This document shows, piece after piece, positions 44,789 to 57,425 of a stretch of 64,000 bases of DNA. The stretch spans positions 5,795,321 to 5,859,320 of the forward strand of contig CM041108.1 in the NCBI GenBank assembly GCA_023079485.1, in the 5' to 3' direction. The position numbers and the translations under genes are program-made. Positions within the stretch are counted from its first letter, which is position 1. Each line of letters opens with the position of its first letter. The notes under the pieces were generated by a model. It had not been told where the DNA came from. It worked only from the letters and a program-made list of their open reading frames with translations, and did no database searches. The stretch is from Archilochus colubris. Lineage: Eukaryota; Chordata; Aves; Apodiformes; Trochilidae.

Positions 44789-47700
44789 CTAGAAGACGTA
44801 GATCTTGTCCCGCTGGACACAGTCCAGGTCATCGTCCAGCGTCAGCAGCACCTGGGGGTAAGGGGAGCCATGGTGAGCTGGTGGGGCTGTGGGGACAGCA
44901 GGGGACAGCCAGGACAGCCAGCACCCACCAGGAAGGAGCCAAACATGGCGATGGAGGAGAGGAAGTGCCAGATGTCGTGGTCATCAAAGAAGTCCAGCAG
45001 GATGCAGTCGCGGTTGTGCTCCCGGGACTCAGCCGGCGTTTTCTGTTGGGGACAGGGCCAGCTGCCACCATGCCAGCTGGTGGCCACCCCAGCCACCCCA
45101 CCGTGACACCTCCCACTCACCTGCCAAGTGCTGAGCCCCTGGAAGAAGAAGAAGAGGGCGAAGCCCCAGACCACCGAGGTGCTGATGATGCAGAGCAAGG
45201 GAATGAGTTTGATGCGCTCGCCACTGCGGAGCTGCGGGAAGGTGCAAGGTCAGGTGCAGGCAGGAGCAGGCAGGGGTGCCTGGCCCTCCCCACCCCCCCT
45301 GCAGGGCTGGGGGCTTGTCCTGCACCTTCATGATGATGTAGAAGGCAAAGTAGAGGAGGAGGTTGCAGATGCCAATGGCCAGCAGGTAGGAAGCAAAGTC
45401 ATTGGGGCGGACGATGAGGCCGTAGGCAGCGCTGGGCAGGCAGGGAGAGGCACTGGGGTCAGCACAGCCTGGGGATCCCCCCTGCCATCCCCACACCCCC
45501 TAATGTCCCCCCAGGACAGTGTGTGGGGACACCAGGGCTGCAGGAGGCCTGCCGGGCTCAGCTCACAGCTGTCATGAGCTGGCAGTACTCAGCCCAGCCT
45601 CAGCCAGGGGGCAGCAGGAGAGGGGCAGGGGAGATGGGGACCCCAGAAGGGGCGCGGGGCCTCCGCACTTACAGCGACCAGTTGATGATGTTTCCCATGA
45701 CCAAGAGCACCATCCGGTCCTGCAAAGGGACCGAGGGGGGTGCTGTGAGGAGCACTGTGGGGGGAGGGAAAGGCAGAGGAGGTGTCCCCAGCACGGTGGC
45801 GCCTGCACTCACCACGTACATGGGCCCGCTGCACTGCCGCACGCAGTCCGTGTACAGCACGTGCAGGATCCGGCGTGGGATGCCCGAGTCTGCGGGGACA
45901 GGAGAGGACAGGAGGGGAGGTGGTGCCAGGGGTCCGCCCCACCGCCCCCCAGCCCACCCCACCAGTGCCCCCCCCGCCTCACCCAGCTTCCAGCGCCCCA
46001 TGTAGTAGAGCTGGGTGCTGAGCAGCAGGGTGGCCACGATGTGGATGACGGAGAAGACGATCCAGAAGGCTGTGTTCCCCTTGCCAAAGACCTGCGGGGC
46101 CAGTGGGGTGAGGGGCGGTGGGGGTGGCCGGCCGTGTCCCCCCCACCACCAGCCCCCACCCTTCTCACCACCCCGACGACAGAGAAGAAGATGACGAGGG
46201 CCAGGCAGGCGTAGGCGCTGTAGGCGCTGGCGTTGATGTCCGGGTGACGCTTCTGGTAGAGCTTCAGCATGCAAAGCCCAGCAATCATGTACATGAAGGA
46301 GGTGTCTGTGGGGGAGGACAGTGGTAAGTGGAGTGGGGGTGGCCCCAGCAGGGGCGGTGGGGGGGCTGGGAGGCACTCACCAAACTGGAAGTTGGTGTAG
46401 TTGGGGCAGACGTGGTAGCAGGCGCTGAGCAGCCCCTCCATCATCAGCGCTGTGCCCATGGCATAGAAAAGCCCGAAGTGCTTGGGGATGCCACACTCCT
46501 GGGGGGTGGGAGTGGAAGGAGGGGCAGTTGGGGGCTCTGAGCAGCTGAGACACCCCCACCCGAGGGCCACCCCTCCCTTACCAGAGCGTGGGTATCGTTG
46601 CGCATGAGCGCCCGGTTGTAGTTGATCTCCCGCTGGAGGATGATGAGGAGGAAGAGGAGGCCCAGCAGGACGTAGCCCAGGTTGCTGAGAATGTTGTTGA
46701 AGGCGCTGCGAGGGGACAGTCAGGACATGGGTGCCACGGATGCCCTTCCTTCTCCCCCTGCAAGATCCCCAGCCCACAACTCAACCCACCTGAGGTTCCC
46801 CAGCGGGTGAGCGCACAGGAAGTTGTAGTAGCAGATGTCCTGGTTGCCGGTGACGTTCACCACCTGCAGGGACAGGGGTAGAGCAGGTAACAGTGGGACG
46901 TGGGGATACAGGAGGCCCCTGAGGTGCAGGCAGGTACCCACCATGGCCAGGGACCACCAGTGGCACACTTACTGTCTGGTAGGTGATGACCAGCTGGATG
47001 ACCGGGAGGGCATAGAAGACAGCAATGGTGGCGATGTTCCTGGGAGAGGTGGGGAGGGGATCAGGGGGTCCCTGCTGCCCACCACCAATGGGGACCCCAG
47101 TCTGTGCCCCCCACCACCTCCAGATCTCTACTCACCAGAAGTAGATCTGATACTTCTTCCGCAGCACCCGCTTGTCCTTGCGGGCCAGGTCAGCCACGCA
47201 GAGGTATTGCTGGGAGGAGAGGGAGGTGGGGGCTCAGCTCAGCCTGCAGGGAGCAGCCTGGGGGGGCGCGGGGGGCACAGGGGAGACGCACCTTGGTGCG
47301 GATGACATTCTTGTCATAGTCAATGTCAGCCAGCGTGTCGTAGTCATCCTCCTCCACAGAGCTGAGCGAGTCCAGGCGGGGCCGGCCGGCCACGTTCTCC
47401 AGCGACCGCTCCCCTGGGGGAGCCAGGGGGGTCAGTGTGCCCCCCAGCCCAGCACCCAGGGCACCCAACCACCCACAGCCCCCCAATCACCCCCAATTAA
47501 CCGCTCGGCCGCCTCCTCTCCAACTGACACCAGGGAACTGCCCCGAGCCCTGGACCCCCAGGGCCCTGCAGGGGCAGCAGGGGAGGGTGGGGGTCAGCTC
47601 AGCACCCCAGGGGCAAGCATGGGGCAGGGCAGATTTTGGGTTGATTGGCCCCGTCCCTGCCCGGTACCAACATCTACCCATGGCAATGCTCAGCGGCCTC

Positions 47701-50524
47701 ATCAGGGTGGAGGGCGTGCGCCGCTTGAACTGCTCCTGCCCTTCAAAGGAAAGACAGAGTTATCGGGGCAGGAGCGGTGCTGGGCCCCGGGGAGGGGGGG
47801 TGGTCCCGGCATGTGACCGTCGATGGAGACCCCGCTGCAGGGAGGGTCCCAGGAGATGGCGAGGGGCAGAGCTGGGGCACTGCCGGCACCGTTGGGGCAG
47901 CCTGGCACAACCCAAGGACACTGCGGCGACCACCGCTCTGGCACTCACCCACGTAGCCATAGGGCACTTCGGAGGAGGCCAGGCTGTCGGTGAGGCCCTC
48001 GGCGCTGCTGGAGGAGCCATTCCCTGCCAGGACAGAGGGTGGGACCCACAGAGGGTGGGCACGGCCAGGGTGGGCAGGGACAGGTGGGGACAGGACAAGG
48101 GACAACTCGTGGTACTCACCAAAGGAGCCGTAACCGTAGCTGTCGTAGGGAGAGTGGCCCAGGAAGACGTCAGGGATGCTGCGGGTGTGCCCTGAGAGAC
48201 AGGGGGGTCCTTGTCAGCCACCAGCAGCCCCCCTGGCACCCAGCAGCCAAGGACAGAGCTGGGGCTGTCACCTACCCAGTAGAGATGCTGGAGGCCCCAG
48301 GAAGCAGCAGAAAGAGAGAGACTTGGTGAGACACCCCGAGCCCCCACACAGCCCCACCAAAGCCAGGGTGTCCCCCGTGTCCCCCACACCAGGGTTGTCC
48401 CCCAGGAGCTGGGGGTCAAGAGGGAAAGTCCCACAGGATGGAGGGCTTTGCCATGGGCTGGAAAGGGTGGAATAATAGGGAACCCCCCGGCAGACCCCTC
48501 CCCATGTGCCACCACCCCAGCTGCTGCCTCCAGCCCCTCACCAGTGTCCAAGCTGGGCGAGTCCATGGCTGCCAGGAGCCCCTTCCTCTTCTGCTGCCTG
48601 CAGAGGGACGCAGCCATCAGACACTGCACACTGGGGTCCCCACAGGGACAGAGGGATGGGGACAGGGACAGGGATGAGGACAGGGCAGGAGTGGGGAGGG
48701 GAGCAATGCCCAGGGGCTCACCGGCAGCTCTCCCAGCAGGCGATGAGCAGCGTCAGGACGTAGAAGGAGAGGAAGATGCCAAGGCAGAAGAGCACACTGC
48801 TCACATAGGCCTCCGCTGTGCAGAGCCAGGACAAGCCCTCAGGGTGAGTGGCAGCCCCCAGGACCTGTCCCAGGGCCCCTGTGGAGCCTGGTACTCCCCA
48901 GACACCCCCCCTTCAAGGGCTTACAGGTTATGGCTGGTGACACCATCACCTCCAGCATCTTCTGCCGGTCGTGCTGATCTACAGGCGTGTCTGGAAGAAG
49001 GGACAGAGGGACGCTGCTGTCCTTCCCCAACCCCCTGCCTGAGCTGAGGGCTCAGTGCCACTCCCCCATCACCCCTCAAGCATACCTGGGGAACTGTTTT
49101 TGGCAACAGGATAGTAGGGCAGAGCCCCCCCACATGCCTCATCCTCCGTCTTCACCACTACCACGACGTAGAAGCTGTTGCTGGGGAAATCCTTTTTCTG
49201 CAGCAGAGAGGGGGTGGTCAGGAGAGCCCAGGCAGGGGTCTCCCACACCAACCCCCAGATGGAGCTCCCCATGGGCCACCCCAGCACAATCACCCCTGCA
49301 AAGAAGGGGCTGGGAGGGGAACTGCCCTGTGCCCACCTGCACAGTGATGGCTGCCTTCTTGGTCATGGTCTGGTACATCCCGATGAAGGCCACATTGTTG
49401 TCCAGGTCGTAGACGGGGCACTGTGGGGACAGGGATCCTGTCAGATCCACCAGGCATCATGGCTCACCCAGACAGGAGCCCCTGCCACCAAACCTACCAG
49501 GATGTCCTGGATGGAGATGACAGAGCAGGGGAACGCCATGGCCGAGGTCACCTTCACAATCACTGAGTCCACTCCCTCAGAGAACTCATACTTGAAATAC
49601 TGGGAGGGAGGGAACAGGCACATCACTGCCAGGGTGGCCCCAGGCACTCCTCCCCGGGATGGCCCCAGATGCAGACCCTCTCCCACACTGTCCAGACCCC
49701 TCCTCACCTGGGGCTGGGCAGCCGTGGCGTTGAAGCTGAACCGTTGGTTGGTCCTGCAGAGAGCACAGGGAAGGGTGAGGGCTGGGGAGGGGAGTGGGAG
49801 GGCAGGGCTGGGGTGTGGGGTTCCACTCACTTCAGGATGAAGTTCTCCACGCGGGTGACCCGCAGCTGGTAGGAGGTGTTGACGGAGAGCGTGGAGACGT
49901 CCACGTAGAAGTGTTGGGTCTCCACCTCCCCCTTGGTCTGGGGCTGGCAGAGCGTGCGGCTCACCTCCTGGTACGCGTACTTCCGCTGGTACCTGGGCAG
50001 CCAGAACCGTGTTGTGCCCACCGGGACCCCCGCCAGCCCCCCCAGAGCCCCCAGCAGCCCCACCACTACTCACAGCCCCCGGAGGATGAGCGGCACCTGG
50101 AAGGAGACCACGGCCTCCTTCTGCCTCACCACGAAGAGCACGGGCAGGTCGTTGTGGTCGGACAGGACGTTGACCGACACCCGCACCCCCTCCGTCTGCG
50201 GGACGCCAGGTGTCGGCCGCGCGGGGCGGACTTCGCCCGGGTGGCAGCGGACGTGTCCCCACCGCCGGCTGCCACCGCCTCCTCCCCGCCGACCCCGGGG
50301 CCGCCCCGCCGGCTCACCTTGTTCCTCTGGACGCTGTGGTTGAAGGCGTAGATGTTGAGCAGCTCGGAGTCCACCCAGTCGGCGTAGGTGGTGTTGAAGC
50401 TGGCTTCCTTCTCCCGCACCTTCCGCTGCCCGGGGGCCGGGGTCTGCGGCAGGGTGGGCGCGGGGGCCAGCAGCGCCCAGGCCAGCAGCGCCCGGGCCAG
50501 CGCGGCCGCCCCAGGGCCCGGCAT
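44789..50524 (-). CDS. SIDT2: SIDT2, SID1 transmembrane family member 2 (complete, 27 coding exons)
   Basis: Multi-pass lysosomal membrane protein linked to RNA/DNA transport and to the CREST metal-hydrolase superfamily. Exons: 50524-50318, 50195-50074, 49992-49831, 49753-49708, 49599-49498, 49420-49337, 49197-49086, 48990-48925, 48815-48722, 48597-48542, 48191-48120, 48023-47949, 47740-47678, 47413-47292, 47209-47136, 47039-46973, 46863-46790, 46705-46582, 46498-46381, 46305-46169, 46091-45983, 45889-45813, 45719-45673, 45431-45326, 45231-45121, 45042-44929, 44851-44789; 867 aa (832 for the human form I recall). Signal peptide, large extracytoplasmic beta-rich region, first membrane helix near [13 protein letters not shown], a cytosolic loop with VEEDDYDTL, then a cluster of about ten helices. 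Putative zinc ligands are S599, H603, D614, H831 and H835, a constant 35-residue shift from human. It ends RDKIYVF. SIDT1 is excluded by closer SIDT2 match and gene neighbours. Confidence 0.97.
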
Positions 50525-51050
50525 CCCGCCAGCATCCCCGGCCGCTCCTGGCCGGCCAAGGTCCGCCGGGGCGGGACGGGACGAGACGGGACGGAACCGG
50601 CCGGGGCGGTCAGCCGGGGCGCGCCCGGGTGCCCTGACCCATGGCCTGTCCCGATCCCGCTGCCCGGTGCACGATCCCTGTCCCGGTCTGGATCCCGATC
50701 CCGGTTCCGACCCCGATCGCGATCCCGGTGCCGATCCTGATCCTGGTCTCTTTTCCGATCCCGATCGTGATCCCGATCCGGTCGCAATCCCAATCCCGAT
50801 CCCGGTGCCGGTCCCGCAGCCGGTGCCCGGTGCTGGCTGCCGGTGTGGGTGCCGGTGCCCGGTTCGGTGATGGTGTTTCGAACCCCCACGGCTCCGGCAG
50901 CTGTAAACACGGGCCGGCGGTGACGTCACGCGGCGTCACACCTGAAAGGCCCATCCGGGGAAGTGACGCGACAGCGGGCGGTGCCGGCACCGGGCGGCTC
51001 CGGACCGGCAGGAGCAGGACCCGCTGGGGAAGCCGTGTCCCGCGGGGCAG
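50525..51050 (-). promoter_or_regulatory. SIDT2: SIDT2 5' region with CRE palindrome
   Basis: CpG-rich region upstream of the SIDT2 ATG. A full CRE palindrome, TGACGTCA, is at 50921-50928. The 270 bases between it and the ATG are largely a degenerate hexamer array. The minus-strand frame of SIDT2 stays open about 135 codons upstream but without an in-frame ATG, so [14 protein letters not shown] is kept as the start. The transcription start is not located. Confidence 0.6.
50650..50870. repeat. Degenerate (GATCCC)n / (GGTGCC)n hexamer array
   Basis: The motif CCCGAT / GATCCC recurs with period 6 and scattered substitutions from about 50650 to 50815, then passes into GGTGCC-type hexamers to about 50870. 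On the minus strand it reads as Gly/Ser/Arg/Asp/Ile-rich repeats. It lies 125 bases upstream of the SIDT2 ATG. Confidence 0.8.
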
Positions 51051-51064
51051 CTCTGACCCTGTCG

Positions 51065-51620
51065 GACGCGCCTGCCCCATAGGGGAGCCCCCGCCCCACA
51101 TAGGACCCCCGAAGGGAGGCTCGGTCCTCTAGGGGAGCCCCTGCCCGGGATGGGACCCTGTGGGAGAGCTCGTGCCCTATATAGGACCCCATAGGGGAAG
51201 TTTCTGCTCCATAGAGGGGGAGCCTGCCCCAGGTAGGACCACATAGGGGAGGCTTTGTCCCATAAAGGAGCCCCTGCCCTACCTGGGACCCCATAAGGGA
51301 AGCCTCTGCTCCATAGGGAAGATCCAGCTCCATAGGGCAGCCCCTGCTCCATAGAGGGAGAGCCTGACCCATACAGAACCCTACAGGGGAAGCTCCCCCC
51401 ATAAGGGAACCCCCAGCTCCATAAGGGAGTCCCTGCCCCATACGGGACCCCATAGAGGAACGCCTGCACCATATAGCACCCCATAAGGGAAGCCTTTGCT
51501 CCATAGGGGAGCCTCTGCCCCATATATTATCCCATGGGGGAAGTTTCTGCTCTGTAGGGGGAGCACCTGACCCATATAGGACCCCATAGGGAAAGCCCCA
51601 GCCCCACAGGGAGCCCCCAC
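51065..51620. repeat. Minisatellite between SIDT2 and PAFAH1B2
   Basis: About ten imperfect copies of a roughly 50-base unit, each made of two half units on the theme CCCCATAGGGGAAGCC and CCCTGCCCCATATAGGACC. The array keeps more than one frame open, giving spurious ORFs of 190-odd residues rich in YGAG and LMG. It fills nearly all of the gap between the SIDT2 upstream region and the PAFAH1B2 3' end. Confidence 0.9.
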
Positions 51621-51914
51621 CTTCAGGGGCCAGGCAGGGTCAGCCACCCCTGCCCCAAGCAGCTCTCTGGGTTGCACAGACACTGTCCAACCCCTGGGAC
51701 AGGACCAGGAACTGAAGTCTCCCCCAGCCCAGCACCGTGTCCCTCCCCACAGGCAGCAGCACAGGGATTTTGGTTTTAAATCCCCCGCCGTGGCAGCTCA
51801 GCCCCACCTCATGGGGTCAGGAACCGCTTTCGGGGCTCTGATGACACCCAGGACCTCCACCACCATCACCACCTCCCCCCTGCTCCCTGCGGGGAAAAAC
51901 GTCCAGAGACCAGA

Positions 51915-54843
51915 GCGCTGCTGCTGTTGTGCACTTTATTGCTGAGGGTCCTCTCCCCGAGGAGCCCCAAGCACTTCTCAGCCAGCCTGGGGGCGGTGAG
52001 GCTGGCAGCAGGTGGGACACTTGCTGGGGGACAGCGGGACACCCGTGCAGGAGTGGGAGCCAAAAGCCTAAGCGATTCCTCAGCTGCTCTTCACGAGGGT
52101 AGGTTGGACTTGCGTGGAGGTGGTGTCCATCCCCTCTGCCTCAGGGCTGCCAAAACCCGACCTCTGCGTTACCAAACACGAGCTGGGGGTACGTCCAGGG
52201 CCAACACACGGGGCACCCCCCCTGGAGAGCACGGGGTGCTGAGCTCTGCAGGGGAAAGCAGCGGAATCCCCAGCAGAGCCGGGGGGAGATGTTAAGAGAG
52301 GAGCGAGGACCCTGAGAGCCCGGGTGGGGATGGGGACAGGGGGGGGACAGCAGCCCCCGGGGAAACAAAAGGAGTCAGCAACACAGAGGGAAGGAGATAG
52401 GCAGGTGCCCAGGCACACACACACACAGTGGGGTGAAACATCGACATTTATATCGCGATATGCACTAACAGAGTGAGCTCTACCAGCCGATGCATTTTTG
52501 CCAAAGCAGAATATTCATGATTTTTCGGCCCGGGGAAGGTTTGGGGCAGTGAGAGGGCAGCGTAGGGAAGGGGGACTGTGACCCCGTTTCACACAGGGCA
52601 GGGGCTCTTCTCCTGGCAGCTCCCACCCTGCGGTCATCGTTCCCGGCAGGTTAGGAGACTTTCTGTCCTTTCACACTTCTTTCTTTTCTCTCTGCTGCAA
52701 TAACACGAAGCTGGCAGTGCCCACACAGGTAGATGGCAGACGGAGCTGCCCCATGGAACCAGGCTCTTCACTGACACTGGCTGCCCAGGCCTGCAACCAA
52801 AGCTGTTCTACACGTCTGGACATGCAGTGCTGGATTTTAGCAGCAGGTGAGTGAGGGGGGAGAATCCTTCCCCACTGCCCCACCAAGCCCTGGAGCTGCG
52901 AGCAGGATGGGTTCTGGCTGCCAGCAGAGCTGGAGCCAGGGTGGAGAGGAGCCCTTCCTGCTGCCTCCCCGATGGGTGCTGGGGGGGGATCAGGCCTTTT
53001 CCCAGGAATCCTCCCCCACAGCATTATTTTTAAGTTGGTCTTGCACTCCCCCTGGCCCCAGCTCCTCCAGTGAGCAGCTCAGCAGCAGAGTGAGCAACAC
53101 ATCCCTGGTCAGGACTGCAACCCCTCCTCTGCTGCCTCCCTTCCCAGCTTTCTACTTCTGATCCTGGTAAGCAGAATGCCTCATCCTTCCTTCCTCTGTG
53201 TGTAGATCACATACACTGGCAACCAAACACAGCCTACACATGCAATCCAGGCGGAGACCCTGCTATGGTCACACCTACGGGAGCGGGGACGGGAACGGGG
53301 ACGTGACGGAACCCCTCAGCGTGAGGTGACAGCCTGCCTAAAACCTACAGCACCCTCCTGCTGGTCACTGAGGGCTGACAGACTACGTACAGTACCTATG
53401 GACTTCACTGCAAGCAACCCGAGAACCCCTCGGTGGGTGGGAAACCCATCTGTTCCTCTGGGATTTACCTGCCCGGGAGCGGGTCAGGTCCGGGCAGCAC
53501 CACCGGGCTGCTCCCCCTGCAGCAGGTAAGCCAGGGAGGAACAGACTTGGTTTGAAAGGGTTTTATTTGCAAGTGTATCTATTCACCAGGGGCTCTGCCT
53601 TTCAGGTCCCAACCAGTTTCTATCTGAAAAAACAAAAGAGAAACTTTCACTTCTAAACAAAACTGCTGTCTTTGTATGATCATTAGCAGACTACAACCGG
53701 CCACAAAAACAAACAAATCCCAGGAGGGCACCTGACCCTCTGTCTCCTTTAGCTAGAGGCAAGGAGCAGCAGCCAGGGCAGGAAAGGCTGCACCTTGACT
53801 TGGCTTCATAGTGAAAGAGGCTGGAGTAGCTCAAATAAAACGTTTACACAAGTAAAAGAGAAGCGATAAGGAAATATACACCTTGGCATCTGTAAAGCTT
53901 CAGTGATTCAGGCTTTGCAGGCAGGGGCTGCTTGTGTGGGTTTCCTTTAGAAAAAAAAAGGATGTAACAGTCATAATTAAAAAAAAAATAAACAAAAACA
54001 AAAAGGAGGAGCAGTGCAGAGAGCCCCGTAGCACGGGAATGGCAGCCAGGGAGCAACAGCCTCGTGCCGTGCAGGCTGAGCAATTAAAACCCTGAACTGA
54101 GCAACTGCTAAAAGCCAGCGACACCCTGCAGGGACAGGAGCAGAGAACAGGACAGCCACGGGGACAAAACTGCCTCTGGGAAAGCTACATGGGAGGCAGG
54201 GAAAGAGGGAAGGTGCCCCGGCCAGTGGGCATGGTGAAAGGAGCACAGGAACAGAGTTCCAGTGGTCTGAGTAACCGCTTGTTTCTTCTCATGTCTCAAT
54301 TCCAGTTTCACGCTGCTTCAGAAAGAAGGAGTGAGAAAGCAACACTGAAACCCTCCCCAGGAGAACAAAAAAAACCAAACCAACCAAAAAAAAAAAGAGA
54401 TTTAAAAGGTGGGACCGAGTCTGGAAAAATGCATCTGTTGTGGCTTCTGCCAGTGGAATGTGATTCTTGTTGAGAGGCTAACACGTGGAGCACGATCCCT
54501 CCCGCCGGGGAGGTGCAGCCCTGGGAGACTACGGGGTGCTAGGACAAACCACAGAGCAACACGAGAGGAGAGGGGCACGGGGTGAGTGACAGTCCTGTTC
54601 TTGCTTTCAATGAGGAATGGTTTAAAAGTAAAACTCTTCTTCAGCTAATTCCCTCCTGCAATAAAACCAACCGAGCTGGCCCTGGTAAGTACAAGACCAG
54701 TTAGACATCAGCCTTCCCCCTCAAAACACTAGGGACCACCATCCGGGAACACTCTACAATGGAAAGTGCTTTAAGAAAGAAGGATTCTGTAGTGCCAGTG
54801 ACAGAACTGATCTGATGGGCTGGGTGACGCCGGCAGCGGCCGC
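51915..54843 (-). other. PAFAH1B2: PAFAH1B2 long 3'UTR with two candidate poly(A) signals
   Basis: Minus-strand AATAAA signals are at 53562-53567 (short form, about 1.3 kb) and 51935-51940 (long form, about 2.9 kb). No ORF with recognisable similarity is present. It holds A-rich tracts at 53950-54010 and 54365-54400, and a 12-base palindrome ATATCGCGATAT at 52450-52461. Long 3'UTRs are usual for this gene. A separate unannotated transcript cannot be excluded. Confidence 0.6.
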
Positions 54844-56585
54844 TCAGGCCAGGGCAGCTCTCTTCTCCTCGGGGGTCTCCTCCAGCAGCTGCATGATGAG
54901 TTCGTGGAGGGGTTTGCAGATCTTTGCATAGCCCCCCCCGGTGAGGTGCAGGAAGTCGAACATGTCGTGGTAGGAGATGGTGCCGTCCGAGTGCACGAAC
55001 CCGGCGTCCACATCCAGCAGCTGGACGTTGGGCAGCTTGGGCAGGGAGGCTTTCAGCAGGTGGTTCACCTGGGCGTTCTTCTGCCGCAGAGGGTTGGGCT
55101 TCTCCCCACGAGGTAGCAGGCCCTGGCAGGAGGAGGAGGAGGAGACCTCTGTGGTTCTCTGCCAGCCCCCAGCTCCTCAACGGGAGAGGTGCCGGATGAG
55201 GCGGGGTGAGCACCAGCACCTGGGCTCCTCCCAGTGCCAGCTCTGCCCCTGGTTTCCCCTCACAGCACTTCATCACCAACATCTCCAGGTGGGACAGTGA
55301 CCCCACCACTGAAACGGTGACCCCCATCCCTGAGGGGCAGGCAGGAGAGTTCTGCAGAGCCGAGGCAGTGGGGGGAGGCAGGGCCGGGGCAGCAGAGGGA
55401 CAAAGCCCCTGCCCTCCCCCAGGAGGTCCCAGTATCAGAGAGACCACGGGGCTCCCTCAGCCCTAAGTGTTTTCTGCAGGACCTACCAGCACGATGACTT
55501 TGGCCTGTGGCTGCTGGGTGTTGATGAGGCGCACGATGGCCTCGATCCCTCCCGCGACCTCCTCTGCTGTGTTGTAGTGGTTGTTTGTGCCGACCCAAAC
55601 AACGATGACCTGGCAGGGAGAGGAGATGTTGGTGGCTGGGTCAGAACAGGCCATAAACCCCACGTTACACATCGTCCTCCACCAGTGTGGGGTCAGGCTG
55701 AGGACTGCAGGGTTCTGCTGGTTCCTGGAGAGCTTCTCCTGTGGTCCTCAGGGTGGGTGAAAAACTGGCGCTGCTGAGGCACAGCCCCGGAGATCTCTGA
55801 GCCCACCCCACCTCTCCCCTAAGCCAGCCCTGGTTCTGTTTCCTGCTCTTACCTTGGGTTTAATGTTCTCCAGTTCTCCGTTCTTCAGCCTCCACAGGAC
55901 ATGTCCCGTGGTGTCTCCTCCAATCCCAAAGTTCAAGGCGTGAAGCGGCGAGAAGAGCTCCCGCCAGATCTGCAACCAGAAAGGAGTTGGCTGTGTCAGA
56001 CAGACAGACAGACACCCCACGGCCATGCCATGGCTTCATGGGCACCCAGAGGAGCACCTGGAGGGTGAAAGGTGCTTCTGACCACAGGAGATGCACCCAC
56101 AGAGAGACCCTGGGGAGTCTGGGACCTGAGAATCGAGGAACTGGGGAGGGGTGTGTGTCAACATGGAGCCAGCCAGGCACAGCTTCAGAAAGGGCTGGGA
56201 GAGCAACTGGGCACTTCCAGCTGGATTGGTGAGCAATACCTCATACTGCTGCAGCAGCTGCACCATGGAGTCACCCACGAAGAGCACGTCGGGCTCCTTG
56301 TCTTTGCAGTCCGAGAGGAAGCGGTTGTGCTGTGGGCAGAGAGCAGCAGGGTGAGCACCAACACACAGCTCCCCAGCTGCTGGGCCAGGGGCAGCACTGT
56401 GTCTGCCTTGCTTCCCCACAGCAGGACTGAGCTCGGTGCCATCTGGGGCAGCAGCTCAGCCCGAAAGCCCCGCAGCAAGGAGTCAGCCCCTGCACCAGCC
56501 CTACCTGTGACATCCACCTGTCATCCCCCTGGATGTCCTCGGCGGCGTGGGGAATGGCAGCGGGGTTGGAGTTGCCCTGGTTCAT
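54844..56585 (-). CDS. PAFAH1B2: PAFAH1B2, PAF acetylhydrolase 1B catalytic subunit alpha2 (complete, 5 coding exons)
   Basis: Catalytic subunit of cytosolic type I platelet-activating factor acetylhydrolase, which removes the sn-2 acetyl group and works with PAFAH1B1 (LIS1). Coding exons: 56585-56505, 56329-56240, 55969-55853, 55609-55487, 55122-54844; 229 aa, the same as human. It is an SGNH hydrolase: nucleophile S48 in FVGDSMVQL, a GTNN block (VVWVGTNNH), and the Asp/His pair in the DFLHLTGGGY region. The start MNQGNSNPAAIPHAA parallels human MSQGDSNPAAIPHAA. Family length and near identity rule out PAFAH1B3. A non-coding exon 1 ends at 57429. That exon holds an in-frame ATG in strong context which could add 12 residues. 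Confidence 0.98.
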
Positions 56586-57425
56586 CCTGTTCCTGTGGGA
56601 AGAACATTTTCAGATCAGCTCCTTCCAGATCATGGATGGGATGGGATGGAATGGACAGCCAGGAACTGCTGCACCCCCTGACATTCCCGATGCTTTATTC
56701 CAGAAGGGCTCTGGATGGTGCCCCCCACAGCCATGGAGCAAGCAGAGGTCCAGGCACACGGTGAGGCTGCAGAGGTTTTGGAGGGCACTCTGCAGCAGCC
56801 CTGCCAGGCTTTACTGACAGAGCAATGCATGCTGCTCACCCCTCTCATGAGAGGATCGATGCTCGCAGTGCCCGAGCGCTCGGCTCCGGTGGATTCTCCC
56901 GGGATTCTCCCGGGGCTGGTGCCTCGCAGCCGCGCTGATCCCCAAGGATCTCGGCCGGGAAGATGCTCCCAGCTACGGCCCTTCCTTCCCCTGGGGCCAG
57001 CCCAGCCCCGCAGCAGGCAGGGGCGGTGGGGAAGCGAGGGATCAGGAGCCCCGGTGCACCGGGAAGCGCGGTGACAGCGGCCGAACCCCGGCCCCCGGCC
57101 CCCGCCCCCCGCAGCAACACCTGCGCCCCGGCGGCCATCACGGCGGGGCAGGGTTTATAAGGGCGGCTCCCCACCCGCCAGCCCCTCCTCATCCTCCTCC
57201 TTTTGCCGCCGGGTGGTTCCTCCCCGCCGCCCGAACCGACCCGACCCGACCGCCGCCCCCCGGCCCTCCCAGCGCTGGGGCAGAGCGGTCCTCGGAACCC
57301 CCCAAGGCCCAGCGGCGGGGCGAGGCCAGGCCCGGGCCTCCCCGCTCCGGGGGCGCGGCGGCGGAGGGTTCGGTGCGGCGGTCCGGGCCGGTCCGGGCCG
57401 GGGGCTGTGCCCATCCCCGCGGACT

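Noticed and set aside
50936..51523. Minus-strand ORFs of 190-odd residues rich in YGAG/LMG
   Set aside because: These are translations of the minisatellite. Several frames are open at once and the composition simply follows the repeat.
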